Made by a program: the position numbers and the translations under genes
Notes under the pieces: generated by a model
Told to the model about the DNA's origin: nothing
Seen by the model: the letters and a program-made list of their open reading frames with translations, nothing else
Databases searched by the model: none
In this document: positions 42,557 to 55,464 of the stretch, piece after piece
Position numbering within the stretch: the stretch's first letter is position 1
Layout of the letters: the number at the start of each line of letters is the position of its first letter
NCBI GenBank assembly: GCA_001466705.2
Contig: LATX02000211.1
Coordinates: 1,426,001 to 1,490,000 of the forward strand
Reading direction: 5' to 3'
DNA from: Moniliophthora roreri
Lineage: Eukaryota; Basidiomycota; Agaricomycetes; Agaricales; Marasmiaceae
DNA length: 64,000 bases

Positions 42557-44129
42557 CATGCCATGGTCAGCAGTCTTCATTGTCAATGGCGACAAGTATG
42601 CAGACATGGTCAAATTTCTCGCCTTCTATGACAATGAACCATATACTAGCCTCAAGATAAGTCTTCCAATAATATTCATCTTAGTCATTTTCACATTTTG
42701 CCTGACCATTTGAGCAACAAAGTCAGCAAATGGTGCCTTGATCAGCCTTGAGGGTTGAAGAGGTATGCTCTTGTCATAAAAACTTAGAACATATCTATTT
42801 CTTCCTGCTGTCTACAAAGTAATCAAGTATTCACAGCTCCATAGTATGCCAGTCTAGGCTTAGAGTGACCACCAGCATCCCTTACACTGCCTCCAGTGTC
42901 ATCACTCCTATTCTCAGGCTCTTTATGGCTACTAATGGCTCTCTTTCCAGCATGACCTCTTAATGCACCCCTTTCATCTCCCCCTTGACTCTTCTTCTTC
43001 TGCTTGAGAGATTGATTAAGCAGTGGGTTCAGACCCACAGCTGGCTTCCTTTTTTGCTTTATTCTGGAAGACTCAATGTCATCGCCTTGGCCTTTGTTAT
43101 CACTGTTAGAACCTGGGTTGGGATTGGAAGGACCAGTGTTAGGATCAGAAGGACCTGAGTTCAAGTTGATGGCAGCATGGCATGAGCAGCAAGGGCAGCT
43201 TCAGTTTTGGCAATAATGTGAGGATCAAGGACAGAGCTTGGCAGAGTATGAGGAGGCTCTGGTGTCTGGCAAGGAGATTCTGGCATTTGGTGAGCTGGAA
43301 GATCAGAGGATTGACAAGGTGAAGCAGGACTGGCCATAGGGGACCTTGATGCCATTGTGTTCAGATCCTGTCTATTGTTGTGTTTATCGACATTGCATGG
43401 TGGTCTGGTCTGCCAACTGCCTCTTCCTCCAGTTCTTCCACTTTGCCCTCCACCTCAACCAACTCTTCCACTTCCATAAGGGGGTGCAGTAGACAAAGAG
43501 CTCAGAGATCTACAAGCAGCACCTCTCTTGGACTTTCCACCTCTAGGCCCTCTATCAGCACTATGATCAGATTGAATGCAGTGACCATTAGGATGACATG
43601 CAACAGTGTCATCAGTTTCCTGCAGCTGAGGAGGACAGAGATTGAGGTTCTCCAGGTATGCTGTCTTCTAGGCAGTCTACTCTTCATCTGACATGCGGCA
43701 AAAATCAGCATTCTCCCTTCTTGACCATCTGCAGAGTCTTTTCAAGAGGTGGAATAGCACTGCTGACCTTACTGAGGTTTTCAATCTTTCCCAGTGGCCA
43801 TTTTTTGAGAACCACATGATATTTCAGGGTTACTGCAGTATCAAGGTTTCTGTAGAATATTCATTTTGGGGCTCTATCACCAACAGCGGCTTCTATAAGT
43901 AGATTAGTAGAGTACAGATGTGTAGGAGCTTTGAAAAAACTGACAGAAGGATTTCTGCAGCTTGTCTTGAATTTGGGTCTTCAGCCAATTCACATGTTCA
44001 ACAACAGTCATATCAGCAGCCATATCTAATGCAAGGTAAAGGGATGTCAATTGTACAGTTTGGGGATGGACTCACTGGCAATGTCACATCCAGCCACTGC
44101 AAAGGCCTCAAGCTTTCCAGCCACCCAGT

Positions 44130-45897
44130 AATTTGTCTAAGATAAGACCAGTGGAGAACTACCCAAAAGATAACCTCCAAAGGTCTAAGTCAGTTTGTTG
44201 TGCAAGTGTGGATTGATTTGATCAGAGTTGCCGCACTTAGAACACCAACAAAACTCTTAGCTAGGTTGATTCTCTTTTATTGAACTGTTCTACTTTGAAG
44301 TGTTCACCTCCAAAGAAGTATAGATGGATTTAAAATGGGTTTATTTCACAAACACACACAAAACACAAATAACACAGTGCACAAAGCACAAACACAAAAG
44401 CTACAGTCTTGTACAAAGACTCAATAGCTGATATAGTCTGACTCTATAGAGTTCAAGACTTCTTTAAGACAACTACAGCACACAGCATACTGGAAAAGGT
44501 CCTAGACCAATTTCTACAAAGAGTTCAGCACACCTCTTGCTAAGACTCTAAGTGTGTCACTACCTGATACCCAACATAGGCCACACTCCAAGTGCCCAAG
44601 GCTCCTTCTTGGTGTAAAGTGTCTCTTAGAAAAGTGCTACAATGCACTCAAAATGTTACTCTTATCTCTTACAATGCAAGTTCATTATCAGATGTCTATC
44701 TCTCTGGAGTCACTCAGGACCAATCTCCAGGGCCTGAAATGAGGAAGCAAAACTGGAATGGCACACAAAATTATACACCAAACAAACTCATCATGTATTC
44801 ACAATCAGACACTATGGACAAAGGGTTCTTTTGAGATAGTTTCCCAAAGAATTTAGTCAACTGAAAATGTTTATATAGTACAGATAGATTTGATATGAAA
44901 AAGACAGTCTTAAAATTATATGCTTTGCTTTTATACTTTTTTTGTCCAAATTTTATAAAAATTAGATTAAAATCTTGATACTTTTCTATTAATTTTAGCT
45001 AAGAGGGAATTATCAAATATTCTAGTAGTTTTTAGGCACATTTAGCACAAATATTTTATATGTTAAAGTTTTGTTTTTTCCTACTGTTTTGCAACTGTTT
45101 TAGGTGTACTAAATTGGCATATGGTAATTTGATTAAGTTTTACTTCTGTTTTCCCAGAACCAAAAAATCTGGATTTTTGGCCCAGTTTGGTCTGGATTTC
45201 ACACACTTTTGATGTACAGAAAAACGCAATAACTTGGGCACATTTTAATACTATTTTCAGTGTAAATAATATAGTATATATTCCTATAATATTGCATTAA
45301 GGAAATGTTTTATTAATATAGAATAATTTACAATAAGTTTAGAGCAAATATTGCCCAGAAGAATGTATTAGTTTTTAGCAATATTTCTCAAATATTTTAG
45401 TAATCTCCAAAGGGACCTTTTGTCTGTAGTGAGAGGGGGCAGAGTTACTTGAGTATATATGAATATCTAGCTGTTCTTATATACTGTCCAAGGAATATTT
45501 CTATAGGAAAACGTAAATAATGTCTGATAATTCAGGAAAATAATAAATGAGTGACTGAGATGCTAAAAGAAGGAATATTTGGATGTCATGGAGTCTGGCC
45601 ACTAGGGTATCTGACTGTATCTGCATGAGTATCTATGTCTCCAGGTGTTCTGGACTCTATAATTTGTATTTTCTCTTTTCTAAGTCAGGTATCTACAAGT
45701 GGATGGTTGTATCTGTCCCATTTCTTACAGCATTTCCCTTTCTAGCATCCACACATCAGCAGAGACCTAGATGCCAAAGTTTCTGAGAGTGGAACACACT
45801 GTTACTGTTCCTATCTTCTTTGGCAATGCACTTTCAGTCTTAGTTAGGACTTCATATGCATTAGATATTCTTTGTATGTCTTGTTGTGTCTGTCCAT
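44130..45897. repeat. LTR copy (family T) in the HMG-like gene
   Basis: Starts 'taatttgtctaagataag' and is directly repeated at 55650-56808 with about 90 percent identity by eye. It includes a CACTA MITE (44810-45431) absent from the other copy. Exact LTR ends and TSD are unclear; the sequence up to about 46540 may belong to it. No internal retroelement genes adjoin, so probably a solo LTR. Confidence 0.7.
44810..45431. mobile_element. CACTA-ended MITE copy D (second family)
   Basis: 622 bp, starts CACTATGGACAAAGGGTTC, ends AAGGGACCTTTTGTCTGTAGTG. TSD AGA (44807-44809, 45432-45434). The other LTR copy has the empty site 'acaatc-aga-gggggcag' at 56334-56350, with a single AGA. Termini resemble copies A-C but the interior is unrelated. 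Confidence 0.93.
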
Positions 45898-48800
45898 TAA
45901 GTAACTTCAGTCCTACAAAAGTAGTCTTCTAGCTTCTGAGGTTACTTCTGCACTTAGTTATGTTATTTCTTATGTTTTTGCTGCTGTTGAACTCTTTCTT
46001 AAGAGATTGTCTGCTTTGACTCTGATTCATATGTTGACTTCAGAGGAGGATCATTCTTTGATCATTCCTGTTCTAAGACATCTTTCTGTTTTGATGTCTC
46101 TTTTAAGTACTTCTGTACTGTTTGACTGTGTGTTGCACCTTGCAGATGTTATAGAAGGTTGAAATAAAAATAAAATCCCATTGATAGCACTTTGAGGGCT
46201 TGGTTAACTAGCCAATGTGTTCATTGGGCCATAGTTAGGTCTCCTACAGGTTTCAGGAGTGATCTGCTTTGGATCTGATACATAGATAGGTCAGAAAGTA
46301 CAGCTTAGACACCTCTGTATAGCATATTATATAGCTTTTTGTACTTTCCAATGCACTATAGCTTCTCTAAGGCAATGACTAGCAGACTGGGCTCACTCTA
46401 GTCCTTATTACCCATTATCTTGTGTCATATTAAAGTGTTCTGATCCAAAAGTAATGTAAAAAGAATAAAATTGGGTCTTTCCTAGGTTCACCATATTACC
46501 ACTTTGAATCCCATCCTCTCTTTATTGTGAATAGCATGTAGTTATTGAGCTGTGTTAGTGAAGAACCAATGTGGATCCATATAGTTGTTGTGGGTGTTTC
46601 TCACTGCAACTAACATAGCATCAAGGCCTGCTCTTAGAGAAAGCGATTCAAGCTTTAAAACAGAGTAAGTCTGGTGAACTTATTTATTTGTCTATCCACC
46701 TACCATGTTCTCAACATTGGCTAGAGTGTTGGCAATGTCTAGTGCATGCCTATGACTATTAGGGCATTGTGCATTCTTCTGGCAGTCCTTCTTGTTCAGT
46801 TGTTCATACTCCTTTACAAGCACCTCCTTTTCAAGGTCAGTAAGCTTCTTATACTTGCCTTTGAACTGTTGAGTGATCTCTATAAGGGCAAGTGGTGTTC
46901 CAGCTGGATGCAGGCTGTCAGGACCAAAAAGGCACAAGATTGTGAACAGACTCACCCTTATGGAGTTCACATGATTTCAGCCACTTGTATGCATTCCAAG
47001 GGTTAGTCTTTATGGTAGCTCACACAAGCTTGATGCCTCCTTGGAAGAGCATGTCAAGGAAGTAACAAGGCTTCTTCTTGAAGTCAACAGCCAGTTGGTT
47101 CATGGTAGCATGGATCTGTGCAACCCACTTTTGCATTGCTGCTTGCATCCTCTGACGCTCAGTTGCTGCATCCTCACTGGCCTTCTGGTGTTGCACATAT
47201 GGAACTCAAGCTTGCTTCTTGCATTCAGCATGTCACATGCAAGAGCATATGAAATGGCAGGCAAGTGTTAGACCCTGGTATCAAACTATGATTAGACTGA
47301 GGCTGGAAAGAAACAATAACTATTTACAGACCTACTTGTGAATGATGTCAGAACATGCAGTTGAAATCTTTATATTTCATACCTTTAGCACATTCTTCAT
47401 CTTTGAGCAACTTGAAAGCAATCCATAGGGTTATGTGCCCTGGGCCATGAGCAGGCAGGATGTGATTGTGCTCAAACCAATAAAGAATGAAGTTGATGAG
47501 TTCATCTTTGCTAGACTCAACAAGCTTCTGGTACTTGTAGGGTTCCATTAGTGAAATCTTTCCTTGGGCCAATGTCTCTAAGGCTTTTCTATCACATTTT
47601 CTCAGACTGTTATAACAATTTTCCAATATATTACAATTTGAGTACATATGACAAGACTGTTTGTTGTTGAGATGTAGCTAAAATCAAGCTTCCCAACAAT
47701 GCATAAATAATTTCAAAATGAAATTTATTTCTCCTTCAGGCAAAGCCAGAAATGCCCCTCTCATCAAGTCCAAAAACCTGTCAATTGTTGAAGAGGAGCA
47801 GTAAAAGCCCACAACAACTCTGATGGCCTCCCCAGAGTACCCATGATCCAGGAAATATTCATGTTGCAAGTCGCTCAGAAGACTCATTGTGTCTGCTTGA
47901 GCATCTCAGAGATGAGAAGGACCTGCAGCAGGCTGTGGGGGATCCTGAGATAGAGTTGGTGTTATACCAGACCTATCAAATGCTGATACCCATGACAAAT
48001 TGCCTTCTAGATTGGCTGATACAATATGAGTGTTAAACCTATGGCAACAAAAATTACAGCTGACATACATGCTACTTGTGGGTCCAGGACCTTGGACTTT
48101 GGCAGTTGGAGTTTGGAAGCCAGAGCAGACAAATTGAGCTTCTCTGGCAACAGCGGCACCCACTTTGTAGCCAGAGACTTTCCTTTTTCCTTGGCCACAG
48201 GTGTCTGAGGCAATCTTGAAGAAAGCAAAGGTTGTGACAGTGTCAACAGTTGGGAAGTAGGAAGAGGCAGAGGCATAGTTGGATCTCGAGTTGGAGTGGG
48301 TAGAGAAACAGGTTCTGAGTCAACAAAGTCTTTGTGGGTTCTACCTTGGCTGATCATGTAGTATAAGGCACCATTAAAGGAAGAAAAGGTGTTCATCAAA
48401 GGCAGACACCTCAGTCATGCATGAGAGTCTCTCCAAATGCAACAGGCTTGTCCACTGAGAGAACTTAATTTCAGCACTGTTTAGTGATAGAGAAGAAGTC
48501 ACTCACTGATCGACAAAGATACCAGTCTCTCATGCAAGCAACATGGCATAGAAGTGGAAATTGAGGGTGTCCATCACAGCTGACATGTTCTGGAAGTTGG
48601 CTGATTGCCTAATTTCATTCCAAATCTGATCAGTATTGGAGATTTGATACACAGAGTTCATGACACCTTGGAGCACTTCAAATATGAATCAGGCATGCTC
48701 AATGGGTGCTTGTATGACAAGTGGAAATCATCTGCCAGATCTTCTGCCTGGAACAAAGGGTCTGGATAAAAAGGCAGCAATCCATAAGGTGTCAATGAAA

Positions 48801-49165
48801 ATATAAGGAGAAACAACTTACAGTGAAGTATACATGCCTGTGTCAAGCCTTGGCTGTTTAGATACAGTCAATTGAGCTTGATAAAGGCCAAGTGCTGAAG
48901 GCTATAGAAACACATAAGTGAATTTGGGGTTTCCAGAGGTATGGCTGTCATTGCTCATTGTAAGAAAGAGTAAGGAGCAATTTAATGGGCTTGGGTGAAG
49001 TTGGTGGCCATATGTGGTGGAAAAGGTTGTGCCGAGGAATTGTAGAAAAATCATCAACCTGTTTTGGAGGTCACAGGCCATGGCCTCATGAGTCATATTG
49101 TGTCACAACCTTTCTCACACCCTTTCTCTCAACTATTGCATTGTGCTGTAGATCAGAGCATATAG

Positions 49166-50851
49166 ATGCATGCAGCATTTTCTTTTTTTTTCATTATTCT
49201 TCACTCTGCATATACTCAAAGCCCTGGGAATATGTGTTTTATTCTTTTCCCCTCATCTGTGCATACTCAAAGCCCCAGGAATAACATAAACACTTACAGA
49301 GGACCTTTGAAAGTATGTGTTTGCTCTTCTGATGGACTCAAGCTAACAGCCCCATTAGGTCAGAGGCCCCAAATGAACCTCAGAAAGCCAGTCTCTTACC
49401 ATCTCCTGGCTAATGTCAACTTCAAGTTGCTGGTACAACACACTTTTGAAAACGAACAAGATGAACCTTCTATTGCTTTTACTGCCTCTTTGCTACTAAG
49501 CACTGTACCCTCTAGCTCAGAACTTCAAACATCCGAACTCCTGAGTGATGACATTATCACATCTCCACTTTCTATCAGCCATCAGACAGTCAACACCAAA
49601 TTGGGTCTGAACATGCCTAACAACCTTTCTAGACCTAGTAGAGTACCTGGAAAGGCCCAGAAAAGGAGCAAATCTCAGAGTAAGAAGAACTGTCAGAAAA
49701 AACATGCTACAGCCAAGGAGAAGTCCACTCCTGAAGCTTACCTGCTCCCTCCAATGAAAAGGCCATGCATGCAAGAGGCTATTGTTCTTGATGTAACTTT
49801 AGACCAGTTCTGGGCCTCAGGGAACAGTTTTACTAGCTATCATACTGAATACATCAGCTGCTGGTACTCCCTTGAGGATGTCGCTGGGCCAAACTCTGTG
49901 CTCAAGTTCAAGAAAGTTCCTTTGACTGGTCTGACCTCTCTTCTAGGTCAGACATAGTTCTCATCACACGAGATGGCTATAAGATCACACATGGCATCAG
50001 CATCGCTGATGAGAAGACTTGGCCTGCAGCTGCTACCAGACTTGCAGACAAGCTAGATGCTGAGAGGTCCAACACCAGCTTCACAGGAAAGCTCTTAAGC
50101 AACTGTCATGGCAACTTCTACACACTTTTGGCCAGCATCTCCTGTGATCGGAGCATGAAGGTGCTATTTTTCATTGCCTTCTGCCCCAACACATCTGACC
50201 ACATCTGCATTTTAGAAGCCTAACATTGTTGGCCAAGCCAATGCAAAGAATGCTGCTGTCATCAAAAGACTTCTTCAGAATACAGATGCTGTTCAGCTTG
50301 CAGGCTTCCAATCATTGGCATTCTGCTGCTGCCAGCCCATACTTTATTAGTGGTATGCTGAAAACTGCACTTGTCTCAAGAGTTGGTACCCCAAGCTCTT
50401 GTGGAACTTCAAGAACAGCATATTTGCTCACATTACCTTCAATTTTGGGCCTCAGACCATCTGCAAGGAGCATACTGATTATGGGAATTGGGCAGATAGT
50501 CCATGTGCAGTCACCACTTTGTCTCTGTCAGTTGGTGGGTACGACTATTGAAAAGGAGGCCACCTTATATTCTGGGATCTCCATGTTGTGATTGAATTTC
50601 CTCCTGAGACAACAATTCTGCTCTTTTCAGCCATTCTCTAACATTCCAATGTTGTGATTGGAGCAGAAGAGTGACACTTCTCCTTCACACAATACACTGC
50701 TGGCAGTCTGTTCCAATGGGTGGAGCATGGGTTTCATTCAGAAGGAGATTTTTGGGCATCACTCAATGCCAACAAGGTGAAGGCTGAGAAGGTGAAGGAC
50801 AAAGCTTACTGGAGAAACTCATTTGCTAATTTTGCCAAATTCACACCATAA
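49166..50851 (+). pseudogene. TET/JBP-family 2-oxoglutarate/Fe(II) dioxygenase relic
   Basis: Fungal TET/JBP enzymes oxidise 5-methylcytosine in DNA. Basic N-terminal tail (KAQKRSKSQSKKN), then VLDVTLDQFWASG. After a 1-nt frame change near 49921 come DWSDL, DIVLITRDGYKITHG, SNCHGNFYTL, a 55-bp GT-AG intron (50161-50215), KNAAVIKRLLQNTD, QLAGFQS and FNFGPQT. HTD (about 50471) is the first iron-binding pair; HSN (about 50642) supplies the distal His; SFTQYTAGSLFQWVEHGF closes the core. KGGHLIFWDLHVVIEFPP lies between. In-frame stops at 50348, 50549, 50639 and 50672 kill it; the last replaces the residue next to the usual 2OG-binding Arg. The N-terminal start is uncertain. Only three CpGs remain in 49981-50820. 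Confidence 0.85.
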
Positions 50852-51693
50852 TGCTCTACATTTGCTCATTTGCATCCTCCTCTTGTTGTACATACACCTA
50901 CTTTTTACCTTATGACATCTTACTCTTTACTGAGCACATTCTTGTCATTTTTATATGTTGGACTTGATGCAAGAATTGTAAATGGCTTTGAGGGACATGC
51001 CTTTTGAACAACTTCACAGCATCAGAAGAGGTGTATATAGTGAGTTTCAAGTGAAATAGATCATTAGAAAAAATTATTGCTTGAGGGGAGCATTAAAAAC
51101 CACCTGATGGCAGCATTGATGGCAAGTTGATTTGCACTTCTTGGTCAACCAACACATTCCAGTCCTACTCAAGCCCACTTAGCAACACCCTAATTTCTCA
51201 CAAATACTTACTGTTACAACTGTATGAATAGATCAGAAGAGGTATTATGCCAGGATAAGTGCCTATGAACAAGAGGTGAGTAAAAGTCTAATAGCATGGA
51301 GAGTTTCAAACTGAACAACATTTTCTTTCAGACAACCATTGCAATTGTGCTCTGACTCTTACAGTGGTATCCTTAGCTTCAAACCATCATGGCACTGTTG
51401 GTCATTAAAGAACAAACATTGGCTATGCTGCTATATGTGTGTTATCATTCAGGTGTGGAGAGTTTCAAAGGTACAGTAACAGTTGTATTAATACTGATTT
51501 TTTTCACCCTCTGGGCTGGGACAGATGTACCAAATACATGTTGTATCCAAGAACTGTACACCTTTGGCACATATGATAATAAAGGCTAGCATTACAGGTG
51601 TGTTTCATTTGAAGCAGCCAGCTCAGGCTTCACTCCTTATTTGGAACTGACAACTTGGGGTAGTTTTTGAGAGGCTCATTCTCTGTTTCATCC
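50852..51693. other. Spacer after the TET/JBP relic
   Basis: No recognisable coding region. A short AT-rich stretch, then a segment with open fragments (51389-51589) that lack known motifs. Probably promoter or 5' region of the next gene. Confidence 0.4.
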
Positions 51694-52509
51694 AGATGGC
51701 TCCACCAATCTTCAATCATGACTATTGCTCCAGAAACCAAAACCCAAGACTGTCTTCACTATTTTCTGATGATCTGTTACCTTCCTCTTCTCCAGAGGCC
51801 AACTGGACTGAATACTACAAGAAAAAACATCAGATATCTGCAGCTGTGCCTCTTTCTCTGAAAGCAGGTTGTCAATTCCTCACCTTGCTGATGTGTCCTG
51901 TCTCTGTCTCTCCTCTTCCATGGCAGCCACATTGAAAACCCTCACCACCATTGCCTGCATTTTCAGACTTCTCAGAACAGCCTTCTATGCCTTGTCTACC
52001 TGAGAAGAGTGTCAAAAAGTTGAAGACACACCCCTCACTAGGTAAGAAGGCAGCATTATTCAACAAAATGGTCTTCACATCTGTTTTGTTAGCTTCACAT
52101 TGCTCAACAAGCTTTGCATGCCAATTTCTGGGAACAGCATTGCATTAGAGAGAAGTAGGGTTCTTGAGGCTGGCAATCAAGCAGCAGAAGTGCAAGAACA
52201 GGGTGCAGAGAGGAGAGGGGAATTGAGATGCCAGCGAGCACAAGAATATGCATGGAAATACTACCAATGCAACTGGGCAGTACTTCAAAAAAGGGCCTGA
52301 GAGAACAAGCAAAGGTTAGTCTTCTGCTTAGAGGTCATACAACATGCTGTTTATTACTACTCCTACAGATGCAAGCAGCTTATTCAATCTCTTCCAGAGG
52401 AAGAACATAGGGAGGTGTCTGAACAGTTACAGAATCGGGAGAACAAATACAAAGCATGCTGGTGGAGCAAAAATTGGCCTTACTTGGCACTTGCAGAATC
52501 ACAATAGTG
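51694..52509 (+). pseudogene. Unrecognised multi-exon gene inside the KDZ element
   Basis: ATG at 51696 (MAPPIFNHDYCSRNQN, PEANWTEYYKKKH). Plausible GT-AG introns are 51868-51926 and 52041-52089. The third segment is highly charged and coiled-coil-like: ERSRVLEAGNQAAEVQEQG, RAQEYAWKYYQCNWAVLQKRA (then TGA), and after an intron (52316-52369) LIQSLPEEEHREVSEQLQN and KYKACWWSKNWPYL, stop 52507. The 'YA.KYY..N...LQKRA' pattern recalls basic coiled-coil segments in other fungal transposon proteins, but I cannot name the family. Confidence 0.4.
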
Positions 52510-53365
52510 TCTAAGGGTGTGTAATTCTTTATTCCAACCCATGTGGTTTGCTCACTGTGTCATCCAGAAAAAAAATCAGACCAATCCTATTATATAGCTC
52601 CATAGCTACAGACTGGCATTGTACCTATTAAAATAGTATTTGTTTTGACTTCCACAGCAACTATGCCTTGCCAAGTTGGTCCCAATCCATCTATGCAAAC
52701 CAAAACTACCTTCTCCTTTAACCTGTAGGTGGACACAGAGCCTGAGGACAACAGTGCATCTGACTTTGAGTCAGATAGCAAAGGCAAAGACAAAGAAGGC
52801 AATGATAAGAAGACAGAGATGCATGTGAGCAGTTGTTTGCCATTTTCTTTGCATATAAGTACAACTTACTCTTGATCTTTAGACTGCATCTGAGAAACAA
52901 AAGCCAGACCTTATATTTTGAAGATAACAAAGACAGCCAATGTGTGAGGAGAATGATTTTGAAAGAATGGTTGCTCCATGACATCCAGAGTTTAATCATG
53001 GGTGCATAGCCCTTTCTCAGTAAAGCTTATGTGTTAACTGACCTCTTGACAAGGCATTTGGCACCTTCCTGTAGCAATGCCTCTATATGATCCTGTTCTC
53101 TACAGTATCTATTGTCTACGACCTTCTGACATTGACCAACACCGAGCCAACAGGCTTGCTACAGCTACCCCCCAGACCTGTAAAATTGTAGAGGAGTTGA
53201 TAGGCTTTTAAATTGATCTCAAGGCTGAGCTAACAAGGAGAGAACATTTGAGAGAGGCTGCAGATAAATGGAGGAGTAAGCAATGCAGGCTTGAGAATGC
53301 TTAGTATGTTTATTATACTGAGAACACATAATAAAATCAACTAGAACTACTGTACAATGTGTTTG
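52510..53365. other. Weakly coding stretch, no family recognised
   Basis: Contains an acidic open fragment (plus strand, about 52729-52830: EPEDNSASDFESDSKGKDKEG) and another near 53090-53280 (IDQHRANRLATATPQTCKIVEELIGF). These could be further exons of the preceding gene. No complete structure can be drawn. Confidence 0.3.
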
Positions 53366-54030
53366 CTACTGTAGAGTAAGGTCTTCTATAAATGTTACTA
53401 TGTTTTCATCATTCCACCCTGACCATTCCTTCTTATGTATCTTGATGTCATTGTCAGCAGGATCAAACTTCTCATCCTCAATAGTTATTCCAATAATCTT
53501 GGTTGCCCAGATTGGAAGAGAAAGCTCTGATGATTGTTGATGTCTGATTTGCTCACTGGGTAAAAGGCTTCCTGTGGAGCCACATGATTGGTAAATAAAG
53601 GTCATTATCAGCATGTGAAGCACTGCACCAGTAAAACCATTCAGGTGACTTGTTTGTACCAAGTGCTCTGCAATCTGAGTGTGAATAGCTAGACAGCACT
53701 TTTGCTGTCTAGATAGCTCAGCACTCAGCTCAGAGTCAGTAAGGCTGGTTTGCTGGATAGCAGACTCATAATCCTCATTATTGTCAAGGATGAACATCAC
53801 CAGGTGCTTTATCTCCACATTCAGGCACTCAATTTTCTTCTTTGCATGCCAGAGCTGGAAGTGCATATGCATAAAATTTGTCCAGCACTTGTAGATGGTA
53901 CAGCCCTTCCTATCATAGGCTGCCCATGTTTTCTTCAGACATTCTGGTTCATAGTAAACATTGATGTCCCTTGGCTAAGAGGTTTCAGAGTTGCAAGAGC
54001 ACCCAGCAAGCCTGTCATTTGCCTTTTTAA
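53366..54030 (-). pseudogene. KDZ transposase, C-terminal part
   Basis: Minus strand: YYEPECLKKTWAAYDRKG, FQLWHAKKKIECLNVEIKHL, then LTDSELSAELSRQQKC and HLNGFTGAV, ending about 53366. This is the C-terminal helical region of KDZ transposases, in which 'NVEI.RL' is followed by two helices and a 'GF.G' turn. The tail PADNDIKIHKKEWSGWND is not recognised. The catalytic core that should lie before it is missing, replaced by an LTR-gag fragment. Confidence 0.7.
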
Positions 54031-54054
54031 GTTCTCAATTTCTTGAGTCTGTGC

Positions 54055-55464
54055 TCATATAGTACATTGGTGTGCATCTATGGTTGCTGCTACACCCAAG
54101 TTATACATATCACTATCCTGTTCCTCTTTCTTAGGAAACAGTGATTGTACTGTCTCTTCTTGTTTTATGGCTGGCAGTGTTGCAACCTGGCTAGGAGCTT
54201 GTCCTTGTGCTGCTTTCACCTGCACATTCGTCAAAGAAATAGGAATCCCCATAGAAAAGGCCATACCTGGTATAATAGGTTGCATCTCCTCAGGAATTGC
54301 TGACTGATGTGAATTCAGGAAATAAATGTTCTCCGAATTGGTTGACATCACTATCTCAGCCTGCTCAATGACATCGTTGAGTTCCCAAGGATCTTGTCGT
54401 CTTCTAGGGTCTTCTTTTCCCTTATCTAGCTTATTGAGCATGAACAGCTCCATCTGTTGTTGAACATGCATCTTGAATGTGGATTCAAAGGTGCTCAAAT
54501 ATGTTTGTACCACTGCATGGTTTGAAAGGAGAGCTGGAGGCTTAAGAAGCTTTTTGACTTTGAGTAGGAATGCTCAATTGTACTTCTTTAGTTTCTCCAG
54601 TCCTCCAAATCTGATGTACTGACTGTGCAACACTATCTGGTACAATTTGTCCATCAATCCATTGTCTGTATCCACTGAATCAGGGAATACCTTAAATAAT
54701 AGCTTTTTAAAGTCTTCCCAGGAGTTGCCTTTAGCTTCACTACTCTCTTGTAATTCTGTGCGTAGTTTATAGGACATCTTCTGCATTGCCGAATAGATCT
54801 TTGAGGCATCCTCTGTCAAACCAGCCATCTTAAATTGGATTTGAAGATCATCAAGCCATGCTTGTAAGGTATCTGGTTCATCTTCATTAAATGACTTTAC
54901 TGTATGCAGAATTTTTCTAACATTTCCTTCTGCCAACTTATCCAGCTGATCTTGCGGTAGGTCATCCCATCAGAAATGTTGCGTGTTTCCTGTAGCCAGC
55001 ATTTCATTGTTATTCTGGGTTTGTCTGGTTTCTACTTCATCTTCAAATATTTGAAGTAAGTTAAATTCTTCAGCTAAGACCTCTACTCTAGATAACTGAG
55101 CATTTTGGTCTGTAATTAAGGTAGCAACAGTAATAACGTTTCTACCAGGTGTGGATGGGGTAGTACTTCTTCTAGTAGATGTCATTGAAGTACTTGCTTG
55201 AGAATCAATATGAACAAGTCCACTTCTATTGAATTCAACTGGATCTGTTAACGAAACAGCTCCTGTCACAGTTGCTGATCTTGTAGCTCTGACTGGAGCT
55301 GTTGGATTCAATCTAGCAGTCTTTTTCTTTGATTCTTTCTGCTTTTTAGATCTTGATGAACTTTCTGCTACTGGAGTAGGTGGAAATGCACCAGGAATCT
55401 GTGTTTCGGGTTCAGACACCATTGACAATTCTGAATCCCTAATTCTTTTGCTAATTATGGACAA
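54055..55464 (-). pseudogene. LTR-retrotransposon Gag, one frame with two TGA stops
   Basis: 470 codons in a single frame from ATG 55464, broken only by TGA at 54970 and 54574. Signs: nuclear-type basic segment RSKKQKESKKKTARLNP, a capsid-like block ADLQIQFKMAGLTED-type (DEPDTLQAWLDDLQIQF, MSYKLRTELQESSEAK, SWEDFKKLLFKVFPDS), and Gln/Pro-rich C-terminus. No knuckle seen. It follows a 5' LTR at 55650-56808; pol is absent. Family unassigned among fungal LTR elements. Confidence 0.7.

Larger units (their letters stand above)
42823..48399 (-). pseudogene. HMG-box-like TE-associated protein gene, broken
   Basis: A family common in agaricomycete transposon neighbourhoods; function unknown. Minus-strand pieces in order: a Pro/Thr-rich N-terminal region (48007-48399), MSLLSDLQHEYFLDHGYSG (47684-47887), 47348-47647, then TNPWNAYKWLKSCELHKGES and FKGKYKKLTDLEKEVLVKEYEQL (about 47000-46750), resembling one HMG box. 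After an intron (about 46631-46687) comes GLDAMLVAVRNTHNNYMDPHWFF. A solo LTR intervenes (44130-45897). Then VAGKLEAFAVAG, VLKKWPLGKIENLSKV and a basic Pro-rich tail (SPASPCQSSDLPAHQMPES; KQKRKPAVGLNP). Stops and a frameshift are present. The LTR splits a conserved stretch. Confidence 0.6.
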
